From NCBI GenBank assembly GCA_009903775.1, contig WYEM01000111.1, forward strand, positions 1 through 36,814: a stretch of 36,814 nt of DNA, in the 5' to 3' direction. Made by a program: the position numbers and the translations under genes. The notes below the pieces were generated by a model, which did no database searches, had not been told where the DNA came from, and saw only the letters and a list, made by a program, of their open reading frames with translations. Positions within the stretch are counted from its first letter, which is position 1. Each line of letters opens with the position of its first letter. The DNA comes from Nitrososphaerota archaeon. Its GTDB lineage: Archaea > Thermoproteota > Nitrososphaeria > Conexivisphaerales > Conexivisphaeraceae. Shown here piece by piece: positions 7,403 to 15,984 of this stretch.

Positions 7403-7880
7403 ATGCGCGCGGAGAACCTCCCCCTCGGGGCGGGATGGCTCGCGTGTCCTTGGGGGGGCCGCGCCAGGCCGGATCGCCCGTGAGCACGGGCATCCCCCCG
7501 TGCAGCGTCAGGGTCGGGACCCCCATCCCGCGCGCCCTCCTGAGGAGCCCGCCGTCCATGGTCGCGAGCACGCCGCGGGACTCCAGGGCGAGCTCGAGCA
7601 CGGCGTCGTCCGGCCTGCCGCGGCGCTCCACGACCTCGACCTCGATGCCGGGGCGCCCGCCGCGCATGAACTCCACGGCGAGCGCGGCCCCCGGGAGCCT
7701 CCGGGAGAGGGACCGCAGCTCGTCGACGACGCAGGAGGGGATCAGGAGCCGGAGCCTGGGGCGCCCGCCCCCCAGGAGCTCCTCGATCCTCTCAATCGCG
7801 GCCATCCCGCCGGGCTCCGAGAGCTGGATGAGGAAGCTCGTGTCCATGACGATGGGGCGGGGGGCCCTGTCCTCCACCAT
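7401..7880 (-). CDS. PIN-domain nuclease (Fcf1/Utp24-like, COG1412 type)
   Basis: 159 aa from ATG 7880. PIN hallmarks: IVMDTSFLIQL (first acidic residue), IPSCVVDELRSLSRRLPGAALAVEF (E), RRGRPDDAVLELALESRG (D pair) and VLATMDGGLLRRARGMGVPTLTL (last Asp). PIN proteins of this size in the aIF2gamma-rpoE operon of many archaea resemble eukaryotic Fcf1/Utp24, which cleave pre-rRNA; a role in rRNA maturation is inference from context. The C-terminal 20 residues (DTRAIPPRGGGSPRA) are low complexity. Its first 139 bp overlap the extended aIF2gamma frame in a different phase, so translation is probably coupled to aIF2gamma. Confidence 0.8.
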   Translation of the reverse strand: MVEDRAPRPIVMDTSFLIQLSEPGGMAAIERIEELLGGGRPRLRLLIPSCVVDELRSLSRRLPGAALAVEFMRGGRPGIEVEVVERRGRPDDAVLELALESRGVLATMDGGLLRRARGMGVPTLTLHGGMPVLTGDPAWRGPPKDTRAIPPRGGGSPRA

Positions 7881-9109
7881 CGCTCGACCAGCCGGCCCGA
7901 GCCCACGAGCCTCCAGCGGTCGCCCACCTTCCGGCTTATGGCCACGCGGGCGCCCGGAGGGGGGCAGACCGGCCTCCTGAGCGACACTGTGACGCGGGTC
8001 CCCCTGATCTCGGAGACCGTGCCCAGCGTGACCATCGTCCCCACGTTGAGCCTGAGGGGCTCCCCCCTCCTTATCGGCTCGATCCTCGTGGGGACCGCCA
8101 GCCCCACGACGCTGGGCAGCAGCTCCACGTCCATCGTTATGCTGTCCATGACGTCCGGGAGCTCGCCCGGGGGCCCGATCATGTTGCCCACCATCTGGTC
8201 GCCCTTCGTGAAGAAGGGATCCAGCTCCGTGCCCACGGCGACGAGCCCGCCGGGCCTGACCTCCTCGACCAGGCCCGCGCTCGTCCCCAGGCTCACCACC
8301 CTCGTCGTGACCGGGACGTACCTCTGCCTCTCCGGATCGAAGATCCCCGGCCTCACCTCCACCTCGTCGCCGACCCTCAGGACGCCCTGGATGAGGGTGC
8401 CGCCGAGGACCCCGCCCCTCAGCTCCCCCAGCTCGGTCCCGGGCCTGTTCACGTCGAAGGACCTCAGGACCTGCATCATGGGCGGCTTCGACTCGTCCCT
8501 CCTGGGGGTCGGTATGTGCTCCTCCATCGCCTGGATGAGCGCGTCCAGGTTCAGCCTCCTCTGCGCGGACACGGGCACGACCGGGGACCCGCCGTACCCG
8601 TACTCCTCGAGGAAGCCCCTCAGCGCCTCGTAGCTCTCCATCGCCCCCCTCCAGCTGACCAGGTCCACCTTGTTGAGCGCCACGACCACGTTCTCCACGC
8701 CGACTATCCTGAGGGCCTGCAGGTGCTCCCTGGTCTGGGGCTGGGGTATGGGCTCGTTGGCGGCCACCACGAGGACGGCGCCGTCCATGGCGGAGGCGCC
8801 GCTCAGCATGTTGGCCATCAGGGACTCGTGGCCCGGGCAGTCGACGAAGCTGATCACGCGCTCCAGGCGCGGCTCGCCCCCGCACCCATCGCACTCGCCG
8901 CTGGTGTTGTAGGCGGCCGGGGGATCGCACCCGGTGCACCTGTAGACCGCGGCGTCGGCGTAGCCGACCTTTATTGTGATCCCCCTGCGCAGCTCCTCGC
9001 TGTGAGCGCTCGTCCACTTGCCGGTCAGGGCCTCCACGAGCGTGGTCTTCCCGTGGTCCACGTGCCCGGCTGTCCCTATGTTCACCTCGGGCTGCCTGGG
9101 TATCCTCAT
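7742..9109 (-). CDS. eif2g: Translation initiation factor aIF2 subunit gamma
   Basis: GTPase subunit of aIF2, which delivers initiator tRNA to the 30S subunit. G1 GHVDHGKT at residues 15-22, switch 1 RRGITIKVGYAD, the family-specific zinc ribbon CTGC...CDGC, G3 DCPGHE, G4 NKVDLV, then domains II and III (GELRGGVLGGTLIQG; VALSRR-like VAISRKVGDRWRLVGSG). ATG 9109 is chosen; a TTG at 9121 immediately follows the rps6e stop and would add four residues. The conserved end of the family lies near GSGRLVE, but the frame continues another 45 or so residues (WWRTGPPAPSSWTRASSS...) to the stop at 7742, entirely within the PIN gene. That tail is probably a consequence of overlap in GC-rich sequence, or signals a local indel. 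Confidence 0.92.
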   Translation of the reverse strand: MRIPRQPEVNIGTAGHVDHGKTTLVEALTGKWTSAHSEELRRGITIKVGYADAAVYRCTGCDPPAAYNTSGECDGCGGEPRLERVISFVDCPGHESLMANMLSGASAMDGAVLVVAANEPIPQPQTREHLQALRIVGVENVVVALNKVDLVSWRGAMESYEALRGFLEEYGYGGSPVVPVSAQRRLNLDALIQAMEEHIPTPRRDESKPPMMQVLRSFDVNRPGTELGELRGGVLGGTLIQGVLRVGDEVEVRPGIFDPERQRYVPVTTRVVSLGTSAGLVEEVRPGGLVAVGTELDPFFTKGDQMVGNMIGPPGELPDVMDSITMDVELLPSVVGLAVPTRIEPIRRGEPLRLNVGTMVTLGTVSEIRGTRVTVSLRRPVCPPPGARVAISRKVGDRWRLVGSGRLVERWWRTGPPAPSSWTRASSSSSRSPAGWPRLRGSRSSWGAGAPGSGS

Positions 9110-9121
9110 GCCCGGGGGCAA

Positions 9122-9508
9122 CTATCGGCCTTCCCCCGCCCCCGCCCCGGGGGCCGCCGGCAGCTCGCCCTCCACGAGGACGGCGTTCACCTGATAGATC
9201 TCGGGGGTTATCGTGTCCCCCCTGACGAGCTTCCTCCTCCTCTCGCCCCTCCTCCTGGGCCTGAGGCCCGGGGGCCCGGAGAGCAGGACGTAACGCTTGA
9301 CGCCGCCATGGACGTCGGGCCTCATCGGGGTCCCGGACCTGTCGCTCCCGCCGGTGATCCTGAACCTGCCCCTGATCCCCACGGCGGAGCCGTCCACGAC
9401 ATCCCCTATCCTCAGCCCCAGGAGCACGCTGGACTGGGGGTCCTTGAGCTCCAGCTTGACGGACCTGCCGCTCCTGGGGTCCGAGAGCACCAGCTGGAAC
9501 TCCGGCAT
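9122..9508 (-). CDS. rps6e: 30S ribosomal protein S6e
   Basis: 128 aa: PEFQLVLSDPRSGRSVKLEL, LLGLRIGDVVDGSAVGIRG, ITGGSDRSGTPMRPDVHGG and RRRGERRRKLVRGDTITPEI are the conserved S6e blocks, so this is the short archaeal form without the eukaryotic phosphorylated tail. The ATG at 9508 lies 21 bp after the infB stop. The stop at 9124-9122 abuts the aIF2gamma start, giving a tightly packed infB-rps6e-aIF2gamma unit. Confidence 0.92.
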   Translation of the reverse strand: MPEFQLVLSDPRSGRSVKLELKDPQSSVLLGLRIGDVVDGSAVGIRGRFRITGGSDRSGTPMRPDVHGGVKRYVLLSGPPGLRPRRRGERRRKLVRGDTITPEIYQVNAVLVEGELPAAPGAGAGEGR

Positions 9509-9529
9509 GCGCGCCCTCCGGGCGGGAAA

Positions 9530-11338
9530 TTAATAAGCGTATGGGGCTCGCGCCGCGTAGAGCGGGTTCCTCGACCTCTTTATCCTGATTATCTCGTCCA
9601 GCGCCGCGAGCTCCGACTCCGACAGCGCCCCCCTGTACCTCTCGAGGAGGGCCTTCGCCTCATCGGGGCCGGGCGACGTGTAGAGCACGTCCCCCTCCCT
9701 CACCTGGCGCCCGACCGTCGGCCCCCTGACGGAGATGGCGACCTGGTCCCCGGCCCTCGCCTCCTCGACGGGGGACCCGGCCGACTGCACCTGGAGGACC
9801 TCGCCGACCTCGCGCCCCTCCCCGTCCATGAGCATCACGTGGGACCTGATCCTGCCCGCCAGGACCTCTATCCCGAAGATGGCCGGGTTGCTCCTCCTGA
9901 ACACGTAGCCCGGCAGCACCCTGATCTTGGCCGGCGGCGTGAGGCGCGAGAACGCCTGGGCCGCCTCCCTGGCCCTCTCCTCCTGGACCCACCGCTCGTA
10001 GCCCTCGACGAGCGAGTATATCACCCTGTCGAGCAGGATCGTGACGCCCCTGGCATCGGCCTCCTCCTTGGCCTCCGGCAGGGGCCTCACGTTGAACCCC
10101 AGGACCACCCCGAGGTACTTGTCCTTCTCCTTGACGACCGAGGCCTCTATCACGTCCCTCTTCGTTATCGGGCCTATGTCGGCTATCCTCACGGGTATGC
10201 CGCGCCTCTCCATCATGGAGACTATCGCCTCCAGGGACCCGAGCGCGTCCGCCTTGAGCACGACCCCCGTGACCTCCCCCTGCCTTATCGCGGACCTGAC
10301 CTCGGAGGCGACCATCTCCTTCAGCTCCTCGAGCCTCCCGGGGGCCGCCACGTAGATCGGGGTGCCGGGCACGACGCCCTCGAGCCCCGGCGCCGAGAGC
10401 TTCACGCCGGCCGCGGCCGTCACGCGCTCGATGGGGGTGAACCGGTCGCGCGGGTCCCTCATCTCGTCGAGGGGCTTCGGCATCAGGAGCGCCCGGACCC
10501 TGGTCACGATCGCCCCGGACCTGGTCCCGAGGACCACCTCGTCGCCGACCCTCAGCTCGCCGTCCGTCAGTATGACGTTCGCCGTGTGGCCGAGCCCCGG
10601 CTCCTCCCTGATCTCCAGGACTATCCCCCTCCCGGGGCCGCCCTCCAGGGCGAGCCTGCCCCTCAGGAACTGCTGCGCCAGCCCCACCAGTATCGCGAGG
10701 AGCTCGGGGATCCCCTCCCCGGTCCTGGCGCTCAGGGGCACTATCGCGACCTCCCTGGTGAAGTCCCTGACCCTGTAGAAGGCCTCGCCGCGGAACCCGA
10801 CCTGGGACAGCTGCCCGACCACGCGGTATATGGCCTCGTCCAGCCTGTCCACGACCGCCCTCTGCTGGGAGCCTATGGACTGTAGGAGCTGGGAGCCGGG
10901 GTGCGGGACCCACCCGGTGATCAGGTCTATCTTGTTCAGCGCGATCGTGAACGGGACTTTCCTGGACTTGAGGATCTCCATGCTCTCGTAGCTCTGGGGC
11001 TCGAGGCCCTTCGTGGCGTCCACCACGAGTATTGCCAGGTCCGCGGCGGACCCTCCCCTGATCCTCAGGTTGCTGAAGGCCTCGTGCCCGGGCGTGTCTA
11101 TGAAGAGCAGGCCCGGGATCGTGACCTCGAACCGGAACTGCCTGAGGAGCGGGCCGCAGATGGACCTCAGGGTGTCGGCCGGTATGAAGCTCGCCCCTAT
11201 GTGCTGGGTTATCCCGCCGGCCTCCTTCGCCTGGACGGCCGTCCCCCTTATCCTGTCCAGCAGGCTCGTCTTGCCGGCGTCCACGTGCCCCAGCACGACC
11301 ACTATGGGCTGGCGCAGCCTCCGCTCCGCCTCCCCCAT
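9530..11338 (-). CDS. infB: Translation initiation factor aIF5B (IF2-like GTPase)
   Basis: 602 aa, normal for archaeal aIF5B. G1 GHVDAGKTSL near residue 17, G3 DTPGHEAF, G4 NKIDL, SAR at G5, followed by domain II (DGELRVGDEVVLGT), the domain III segment (VLKADALGSLEAI) and the C-terminal domain that contacts aIF1A and initiator tRNA. It promotes ribosomal subunit joining. No intein or unusual insertion is seen. The ATG at 11338 has a TATA-like GATAAAAGC about 50 bp upstream (11391-11383) shared in opposite orientation with the thioesterase gene, so a short leader of roughly 20 nt is expected. It is the first gene of the translation block running to rps24e. Confidence 0.95.
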   Translation of the reverse strand: MGEAERRLRQPIVVVLGHVDAGKTSLLDRIRGTAVQAKEAGGITQHIGASFIPADTLRSICGPLLRQFRFEVTIPGLLFIDTPGHEAFSNLRIRGGSAADLAILVVDATKGLEPQSYESMEILKSRKVPFTIALNKIDLITGWVPHPGSQLLQSIGSQQRAVVDRLDEAIYRVVGQLSQVGFRGEAFYRVRDFTREVAIVPLSARTGEGIPELLAILVGLAQQFLRGRLALEGGPGRGIVLEIREEPGLGHTANVILTDGELRVGDEVVLGTRSGAIVTRVRALLMPKPLDEMRDPRDRFTPIERVTAAAGVKLSAPGLEGVVPGTPIYVAAPGRLEELKEMVASEVRSAIRQGEVTGVVLKADALGSLEAIVSMMERRGIPVRIADIGPITKRDVIEASVVKEKDKYLGVVLGFNVRPLPEAKEEADARGVTILLDRVIYSLVEGYERWVQEERAREAAQAFSRLTPPAKIRVLPGYVFRRSNPAIFGIEVLAGRIRSHVMLMDGEGREVGEVLQVQSAGSPVEEARAGDQVAISVRGPTVGRQVREGDVLYTSPGPDEAKALLERYRGALSESELAALDEIIRIKRSRNPLYAARAPYAY

Positions 11339-11381
11339 GCCTCATCACGCCGATGGGGGCCGCGCGGCGCGGCGAGGTCTT

Positions 11382-11392
11382 AAGCTTTTATC
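11382..11392. promoter_or_regulatory. Overlapping divergent TATA elements, infB (minus) and thioesterase (plus)
   Basis: The near-palindromic AAGCTTTTATC reads as a TATA-like element on both strands. On the plus strand it lies about 28 bp before GTG 11415, supporting a leaderless start there. Confidence 0.5.
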
Positions 11393-11414
11393 GGGATGGG
11401 ACCGCGATCGCGGC

Positions 11415-12470
11415 GTGAGGATCTCGGACACCATGGTGGAGATGGTGAGGCTCGTGGCGCCGCACAACGCGAACCCGAGGGGGGTCCTCTACGGCGGCTA
11501 CATGCTGAACTGGCTGGTGGACGCGGGGACTATCGTGGCCATGGACGTCGCCAAGTCGGACGTCGTCCTGGGCTTCCTCGACAGGATGCACTTCATAGAG
11601 CCCGTCAGGGTGGGCGACGTCCTCGTCTACCGCGCGTGGGCGGTGAACGCGGGGAGGTCCAGCCTGTCCATCCTTGTGGAGTCCTACGTCAAGGGGGGCG
11701 AGGGCGCCAGGCTCGCGACCGTCGGGAGGCTGATCTACGTGGGCGTCGACGGGAGCGGGAGGCCGAGGCCGCTCGGGGTGGAGCTGGAGAGGGGGGAGGG
11801 GTGGGAGGCGCTGCTCTACGACGCGTTCGCCGAGTGGAGGAGGGGCGTCGAGCCCCTGCTGAGGAGGGAGGAGCCCGCGGGCGACCTGCCGAGGCTGAGC
11901 CTCTTCCTGTCGATGCCCGAGGACGCCACCGCCACCGGGATCATGTACGGCGGGAGGCTGCTGTACTACCTGGATCAGCTCAACGCCATAGCGGCCTTCA
12001 ACTTCTCCCCGAGGACCTACGTGACCGCGAACGTCAACGCGGTCGCGTTCAGGAGGCCGATATTCGTGGGGGACATAGTCGAGGTGAGGGCCGGCGTGAC
12101 GTACGTCGGCTCCTCGAGCCTCGAGGTGGCCTTCGAGGTCCTGGCGCGCGGGCTCTCCGGGGAGCGCCGCGTCGCCGAGGGCCGCTCGACGTTCGTGGCC
12201 ATAGGCGCGGACGGCAGGCCGACGCCGATAGGGGCCCAGCGTATGGGCGACGAGGAGACGCTGAGGAGGAAGGAGGAGGAGGTCAGGGAGGCCAGGGAGC
12301 TGAGGAGGCTGCGGCCGGCGCTCGAGGCCAGGCGGCCGGCGCTCGTCAGCGCGCTGGAGGGGGCCCCCTCCCGGGGCCGATCGCCGCCTACGGGACGGCC
12401 CCGATGGAGATCGCGAGCAGCGCCACGGAGGCCGCGAACGCCGCGGCCCAGATCCCCTTGCTCCACCTGA
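11415..12470 (+). CDS. Acyl-CoA thioesterase with two hotdog domains
   Basis: 352 aa from GTG 11415. Two tandem BFIT-type hotdog folds: residues about 1-125 with NPRGVLYGGYMLNWLVDAG and HFIEPVRVGDVL, and about 165-290 with ATGIMYGGRLLYYLDQLNAI and RRPIFVGDIVEVRAGVTYVG. This duplication is typical of acyl-CoA hydrolases (COG1607), which release free CoA and fatty or short acyl acid; the substrate cannot be told. A charged helix follows (LRRKEEEVREARELRRLRP), and the last 40 or so residues are Arg/Pro-rich readthrough that overlaps the convergent M50 gene by 83 bp. Start chosen by the TATA-like element at 11382-11392. Confidence 0.85.
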   Translation: MRISDTMVEMVRLVAPHNANPRGVLYGGYMLNWLVDAGTIVAMDVAKSDVVLGFLDRMHFIEPVRVGDVLVYRAWAVNAGRSSLSILVESYVKGGEGARLATVGRLIYVGVDGSGRPRPLGVELERGEGWEALLYDAFAEWRRGVEPLLRREEPAGDLPRLSLFLSMPEDATATGIMYGGRLLYYLDQLNAIAAFNFSPRTYVTANVNAVAFRRPIFVGDIVEVRAGVTYVGSSSLEVAFEVLARGLSGERRVAEGRSTFVAIGADGRPTPIGAQRMGDEETLRRKEEEVREARELRRLRPALEARRPALVSALEGAPSRGRSPPTGRPRWRSRAAPRRPRTPRPRSPCST

Positions 12471-13005
12471 GGACCTTGAGCCCGTCCAGGATCCCGAGGG
12501 GTATCAGGTTGAAGAACGCTATGAAGGAGTTTATGTAGGCGGCCATCGAGAGGTAGGGGCCCAGGGGCGGGACGGCATAGGACGCTGCCATCAGCGCCGC
12601 CGCCATCGACATGTTGGTCGCGGGCCCCCACATCGCGGTCCGCCCCATCAGCTGGGGGTCGTCCGGGCCGTAGATCACGGTGGCGCCGGGGGCCACTATC
12701 TTGAAGAACGGGATCACGACGCTTACCGCGGTGAGTATCGCGCCCCACGTCTGGAGCCTGAACTCCGCGAAGTACCCGTAGCGCATAGCCGAGAACTTGT
12801 GGGCCATCTCGTGGAGCAGGAACGCCAGCACGAACAGGGCGGCGTCCAGCGCCAGCCCGATGGGGCTGGCGCCGACGGAGAAGACCAGCCAGCTCAGCCC
12901 CACCGCCAGGACCAGGGCCGCTCCTATGAGCAGGTGCAGCCACTCGCCGTGCCTGTACCTGGGCCTGAAGTAATAGTAGTAATAGTAGCCGTCCGAGGCC
13001 AACAC
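12388..13005 (-). CDS. Site-2-protease-like M50 family membrane metalloprotease
   Basis: 205 aa integral membrane protein. The N-terminus contains six consecutive tyrosines (residues 7-12) before the first hydrophobic helix. The zinc site is FLLHEMAHKFSAMRYG (H65, E66, H69), and the third ligand motif is NLIPLGILDGLKVLRW near residue 175, the N-P-x-x-x-L-D-G variant of M50 proteases. About five to six hydrophobic segments. Such enzymes cut substrates within the membrane, often to release regulators; the substrate here is unknown. GTG 13005 lies about 25 bp after GTTAATAAC (13034-13026), consistent with a leaderless start. Converges with and overlaps the thioesterase gene by 83 bp. Confidence 0.85.
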   Translation of the reverse strand: MLASDGYYYYYYFRPRYRHGEWLHLLIGAALVLAVGLSWLVFSVGASPIGLALDAALFVLAFLLHEMAHKFSAMRYGYFAEFRLQTWGAILTAVSVVIPFFKIVAPGATVIYGPDDPQLMGRTAMWGPATNMSMAAALMAASYAVPPLGPYLSMAAYINSFIAFFNLIPLGILDGLKVLRWSKGIWAAAFAASVALLAISIGAVP

Positions 13006-13044
13006 GGCCCGACGGCGCCGGCGGCGTTATTAACGTATCGATCG

Positions 13045-13119
13045 CGGGCCCGGCGGGATTCGAACCCGCGGCCGCCGGGTTAAAAGCCCGGCGCTCTGTC
13101 CCGGCTGAGCTACGGGCCC
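13045..13119 (-). tRNA. tRNA-Lys (UUU)
   Basis: The minus strand folds into a full cloverleaf: acceptor GGGCCCG/CGGGCCC, D-arm TAGCTCAG, anticodon stem CCGGG/CCCGG with loop CTTTTAA (anticodon TTT), T-arm GCGGG-TTCGAAT-CCCGC, discriminator G. No intron and no encoded CCA. A TATA-like GGTTAAATGG (13149-13140) lies about 25 bp upstream. Confidence 0.95.
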
Positions 13120-13162
13120 GCCCCCGATGGGCTGCCCTCCCCATTTAACCTGTCGGGGGGCC

Positions 13163-15256
13163 TCAGGCAGACGTCCTCTTGTAGTACCCGCGCTCGTGCT
13201 CGTACATGTAGCCGGCGCGCCAGAGCTTCTCGACGAGCCTCCTCGCCTCCTCCTCGTCCACCTCGAGCTTCTCCGCCAGCTCCTGTATCAGCTGCTTGGC
13301 CGGTATCAGCCCGGTCTTCGGGTCCTCCAGCCTCCTCATGATCTCTATCGCCACCTTCATCCTGTTCCTCTCCCTCATCGGGTAGCCGTAGAGCTCGCCC
13401 ATGTCGACCTCCCCGGACTCCACGTCTATCCCCATGCCCCTCAGGGAGATCTTCATCAGCCTCACGGCCGCCTCCGCGTCCTCCCTGGTCGCGCGGTCCC
13501 TCAGGAGGAGCCTGGCGCGCGCGACCGTGAGCCTTGCGAGAGACTCCAGCTGCCTGGGCGTGATCGCGATGGCCTCAGGCGGGGCCCTGGACCTCAGGTC
13601 GGCGTAGAACTCGACCAGGACCTCCATGGCCTCGTCCGTCAGCTTGGGCTCCAGGCGCCTCGAGTACGCCAGGTACTTCCTCAGCATGTCGAACCCCATC
13701 GGCGGCGCCTCCCTCTGACCCTCCGACCTGGCGCGCAGCATGTGCCTGGCGAGCTCCACGTCCCTCTCCCTCTGGGGGACGTCCCTGATGACGAATATCA
13801 GGTCGAACCTGGTGAGGAGCGGTATGGGGAGGTTCACGTTGTCGTAGAGGTACTTCTCCTCGTCGTACCTGCCCAGGTTCGGGTTCGCAGCCGCGAGTAT
13901 CGAGGTGCGGGCGTTAAGCGTTGCCACTATGCCCCCCTTGGCTATGCTGACCGTCTGCTGCTCCATGACCTCGTGGAGGACCGCGCGATCCTCGGGCCTC
14001 ATCTTGTCGAACTCGTCTATGGCGGCGAGGCCCTTGTCCGCCAGGACGACGGCGCCCGCCTCCAGGACCATGAGCCCGTTCTTCTCCCTCACGATAGCCG
14101 CCGTCAGGCCGGCCGCGGTCGACCCGCGCCCGGTCGTGTAGAGCCCCCTGGGCGCCGCCCTCGCCGCGTACTTCAGGAGCTCGCTCTTCGCCGTCCCCGG
14201 GTCCCCGACCAGGAGGATGTTTATGTTCCCGCGTATGGTCGCCCCGTCGGGCAGCGCTATCTGGGGCGCGCCGGCGAGCATGAGCAGTATGGCCTCCTTC
14301 ACCTCCTCGTGACCGCTTATGGAGGTCGCGAACGAGCGCACGAGCTTCGAGTAGGCCTCCGGGTCCCTCGAGAGCCTCAGTATGGCGGCCTCGTCCTCCG
14401 GGGTTATCTCGAGCTCCTCGGGCTCCTTCCCTATCACCTCTATGTAGTTCGCCTCCAGGCGGGTGTCGAAGATCGCGAGGGGGACGGCGGGCCCCGCCCT
14501 CCTCTCCTCCGACTCCGGCTCGGCCCTGACTACGCCCGTGACCGCGACCCTGTCGCCCGGGCGGACCCTGTCCACGAGGTCCCCCGTGACCTCCACGTCC
14601 ACGTAGTGGGGGAGCTGGCCCGGCGGCAGCTCCTCCGGCAGCTCCTGCAGCCTCAGGACCTGGTAGTCTATGAACTTCGACGCCCTCTGGTCCAGCTTGA
14701 AGTCGGACCTCCTGTAGATCCTGCCCCTCCTCCCCCCGCCCGACCCCCCGAGCTCGGCCTCGCAGACGGGGCACGTCTCCGGGGGCTGGAGCCTCCTGCC
14801 GGCGACGCGGACCGGTATCGCGTGGCCCGCGGGGCACCTGTAGACCGCCTCGATCACCATCGGCTTCACCTGGGAGGTCCTGACCACCATCGCGTTGACC
14901 GTGACCAGCCTCCCCAGCGCCTCCGCCGTTATGCTCCTGAGGGGGAGGCGCTCGGGGTAACCCCTGATCCTGACCCTCAGGTAGTCCCTGGCGCGCTCCG
15001 CGTACTCCGGCGCCTCGACGGAGAGGACCCTGAGGGCCGCCTCCTTGGCCGCGTCCAGGAAGAAGTCGGGGTTATCCGGGAGGATCGAAGCGGCGTCCGG
15101 GGCCGCGCGGAGGAGGTCCTCGTAATCTATGACCAGGGAGCTGGACCCCGAGACCGACATCTGGGATATGCGGCCGCGGTACTTCCCGCCCTCGTGCGAC
15201 TTGAGGAAGTACTCCAGGACGTCCACGAGCTTCTCCCTAGTGTACGCGACCTCCAA
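13163..15256 (-). CDS. mcm: MCM replicative helicase
   Basis: 697 aa AAA+ hexameric helicase that unwinds DNA at the fork as part of CMG. N-terminal domain with zinc-binding residues C141, H145, C162 and C165 (CPAGH...CPVC); Walker A GDPGTAKS at 351-358; Walker B IDEFDKM from 413; sensor 1 AAANP, arginine-finger segment LTRFDLIF; C-terminal winged helix (about 610-697, LIPAKQLIQELAEKLEVDEEEA). The start is a TTG at 15256, which overlaps the gins23 stop by 20 bp, so the two are translated from one mRNA, the order also known from Sulfolobus. No intein is present. Confidence 0.97.
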   Translation of the reverse strand: MEVAYTREKLVDVLEYFLKSHEGGKYRGRISQMSVSGSSSLVIDYEDLLRAAPDAASILPDNPDFFLDAAKEAALRVLSVEAPEYAERARDYLRVRIRGYPERLPLRSITAEALGRLVTVNAMVVRTSQVKPMVIEAVYRCPAGHAIPVRVAGRRLQPPETCPVCEAELGGSGGGRRGRIYRRSDFKLDQRASKFIDYQVLRLQELPEELPPGQLPHYVDVEVTGDLVDRVRPGDRVAVTGVVRAEPESEERRAGPAVPLAIFDTRLEANYIEVIGKEPEELEITPEDEAAILRLSRDPEAYSKLVRSFATSISGHEEVKEAILLMLAGAPQIALPDGATIRGNINILLVGDPGTAKSELLKYAARAAPRGLYTTGRGSTAAGLTAAIVREKNGLMVLEAGAVVLADKGLAAIDEFDKMRPEDRAVLHEVMEQQTVSIAKGGIVATLNARTSILAAANPNLGRYDEEKYLYDNVNLPIPLLTRFDLIFVIRDVPQRERDVELARHMLRARSEGQREAPPMGFDMLRKYLAYSRRLEPKLTDEAMEVLVEFYADLRSRAPPEAIAITPRQLESLARLTVARARLLLRDRATREDAEAAVRLMKISLRGMGIDVESGEVDMGELYGYPMRERNRMKVAIEIMRRLEDPKTGLIPAKQLIQELAEKLEVDEEEARRLVEKLWRAGYMYEHERGYYKRTSA

Positions 15257-15845
15257 CCAGGTCCACCCCCTCCATTATCTCCCTCCAGCGCCTGAAGATG
15301 GCAGAGGCGCACTCGAAGAGGGCCCTCTCCTCGTCCGTCGCGTTGGGCAGGGACGCGGGGACGCTCGTGTAGCCCAGGGACCTCGCCACCTTCTGGAGCC
15401 TCAGGGTCATCAGGTCCTGGTAGACCGAGAGGGCCCTGCGGGCGGCCTCGCCCATCCCGGCGAGCTCCATGGCCGCCAGGGAGGACGCCACCTTCCTGTA
15501 GAAGCCGGGCCTGAGCTGCGAGAGCTGGGGGGAGCCGGACTGCGCCGCCGCCCTCTCCTTCCCCTGCGCCCTGTAGAGCTCGACCTCCACGCCCTCGTCG
15601 GCGGGCGCCGCGGCGCCCGCCGCGATGAGCGCGAGCCCCAGGATCCGGGGGACCTCCAGGTCCTCGCCCTCCCTCAGCGGGCCCAGGCCCGCCGCCGGGA
15701 TCGCCGGCAGCGCCGACCTGGCCCTCACGCGCGACTGCTCGGCCAGCGACGCCAGCACCAGGGAGCGCAGCCTGACCGTGCAGTCCGACCTGAGCCAGGC
15801 CGCGCCCCCTCCCATCCTCCCCACCCCCTCACCCGATGCCGGCAC
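15237..15845 (-). CDS. gins23: GINS complex subunit Gins23
   Basis: 202 aa. The small beta-type B domain comes first (LGPLREGEDLEVPRILGLALIAAG, about 55-80) and the helical A domain second (LRPGFYRKVASSLAAMELAG ... YQDLMTLRLQKVARSLG, about 110-165). This B-then-A order is that of Gins23, whereas Gins15/51 has A before B. GINS links MCM and GAN/Cdc45-like proteins in the replisome. Sequence conservation of GINS is low, so the call rests on domain order, the recognisable segments and the mcm overlap. GTG 15845 is about 27 bp after GATATACC (15876-15869), i.e. leaderless. Confidence 0.8.
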   Translation of the reverse strand: MPASGEGVGRMGGGAAWLRSDCTVRLRSLVLASLAEQSRVRARSALPAIPAAGLGPLREGEDLEVPRILGLALIAAGAAAPADEGVEVELYRAQGKERAAAQSGSPQLSQLRPGFYRKVASSLAAMELAGMGEAARRALSVYQDLMTLRLQKVARSLGYTSVPASLPNATDEERALFECASAIFRRWREIMEGVDLVGGRVH

Positions 15846-15868
15846 TGGATCCCCTTTCCACCATCTGG

Positions 15869-15959
15869 TATATCTGCGTTGACCACGAAGTGATGGGAGG
15901 TCGGCAACGCGCCCGAGCGGTTCCGATCCGCCGGTGCCCGGCCGGCCAAAGGGTTAAAG
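15869..15959. promoter_or_regulatory. Divergent promoter region gins23-mcm (minus) / rfcS-hisS (plus)
   Basis: A minus-strand GATATACC (15876-15869) serves gins23 and a plus-strand GGTTAAAGG (15952-15960) serves rfcS. Both are 25-29 bp from the start codons (GTG 15845, ATG 15985), so both replication operons appear to be leaderless and fire from one 139-bp gap. Confidence 0.6.
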
Positions 15960-15984
15960 GCCCCGCGGGCCGTACCGCGGCAGG

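Noticed and set aside
6198-8633. Long plus-strand open frame opposite rpoE, spt4 and aIF2gamma
   Set aside because: Antisense to strongly conserved genes; Ser/Pro-rich composition typical of a shadow.
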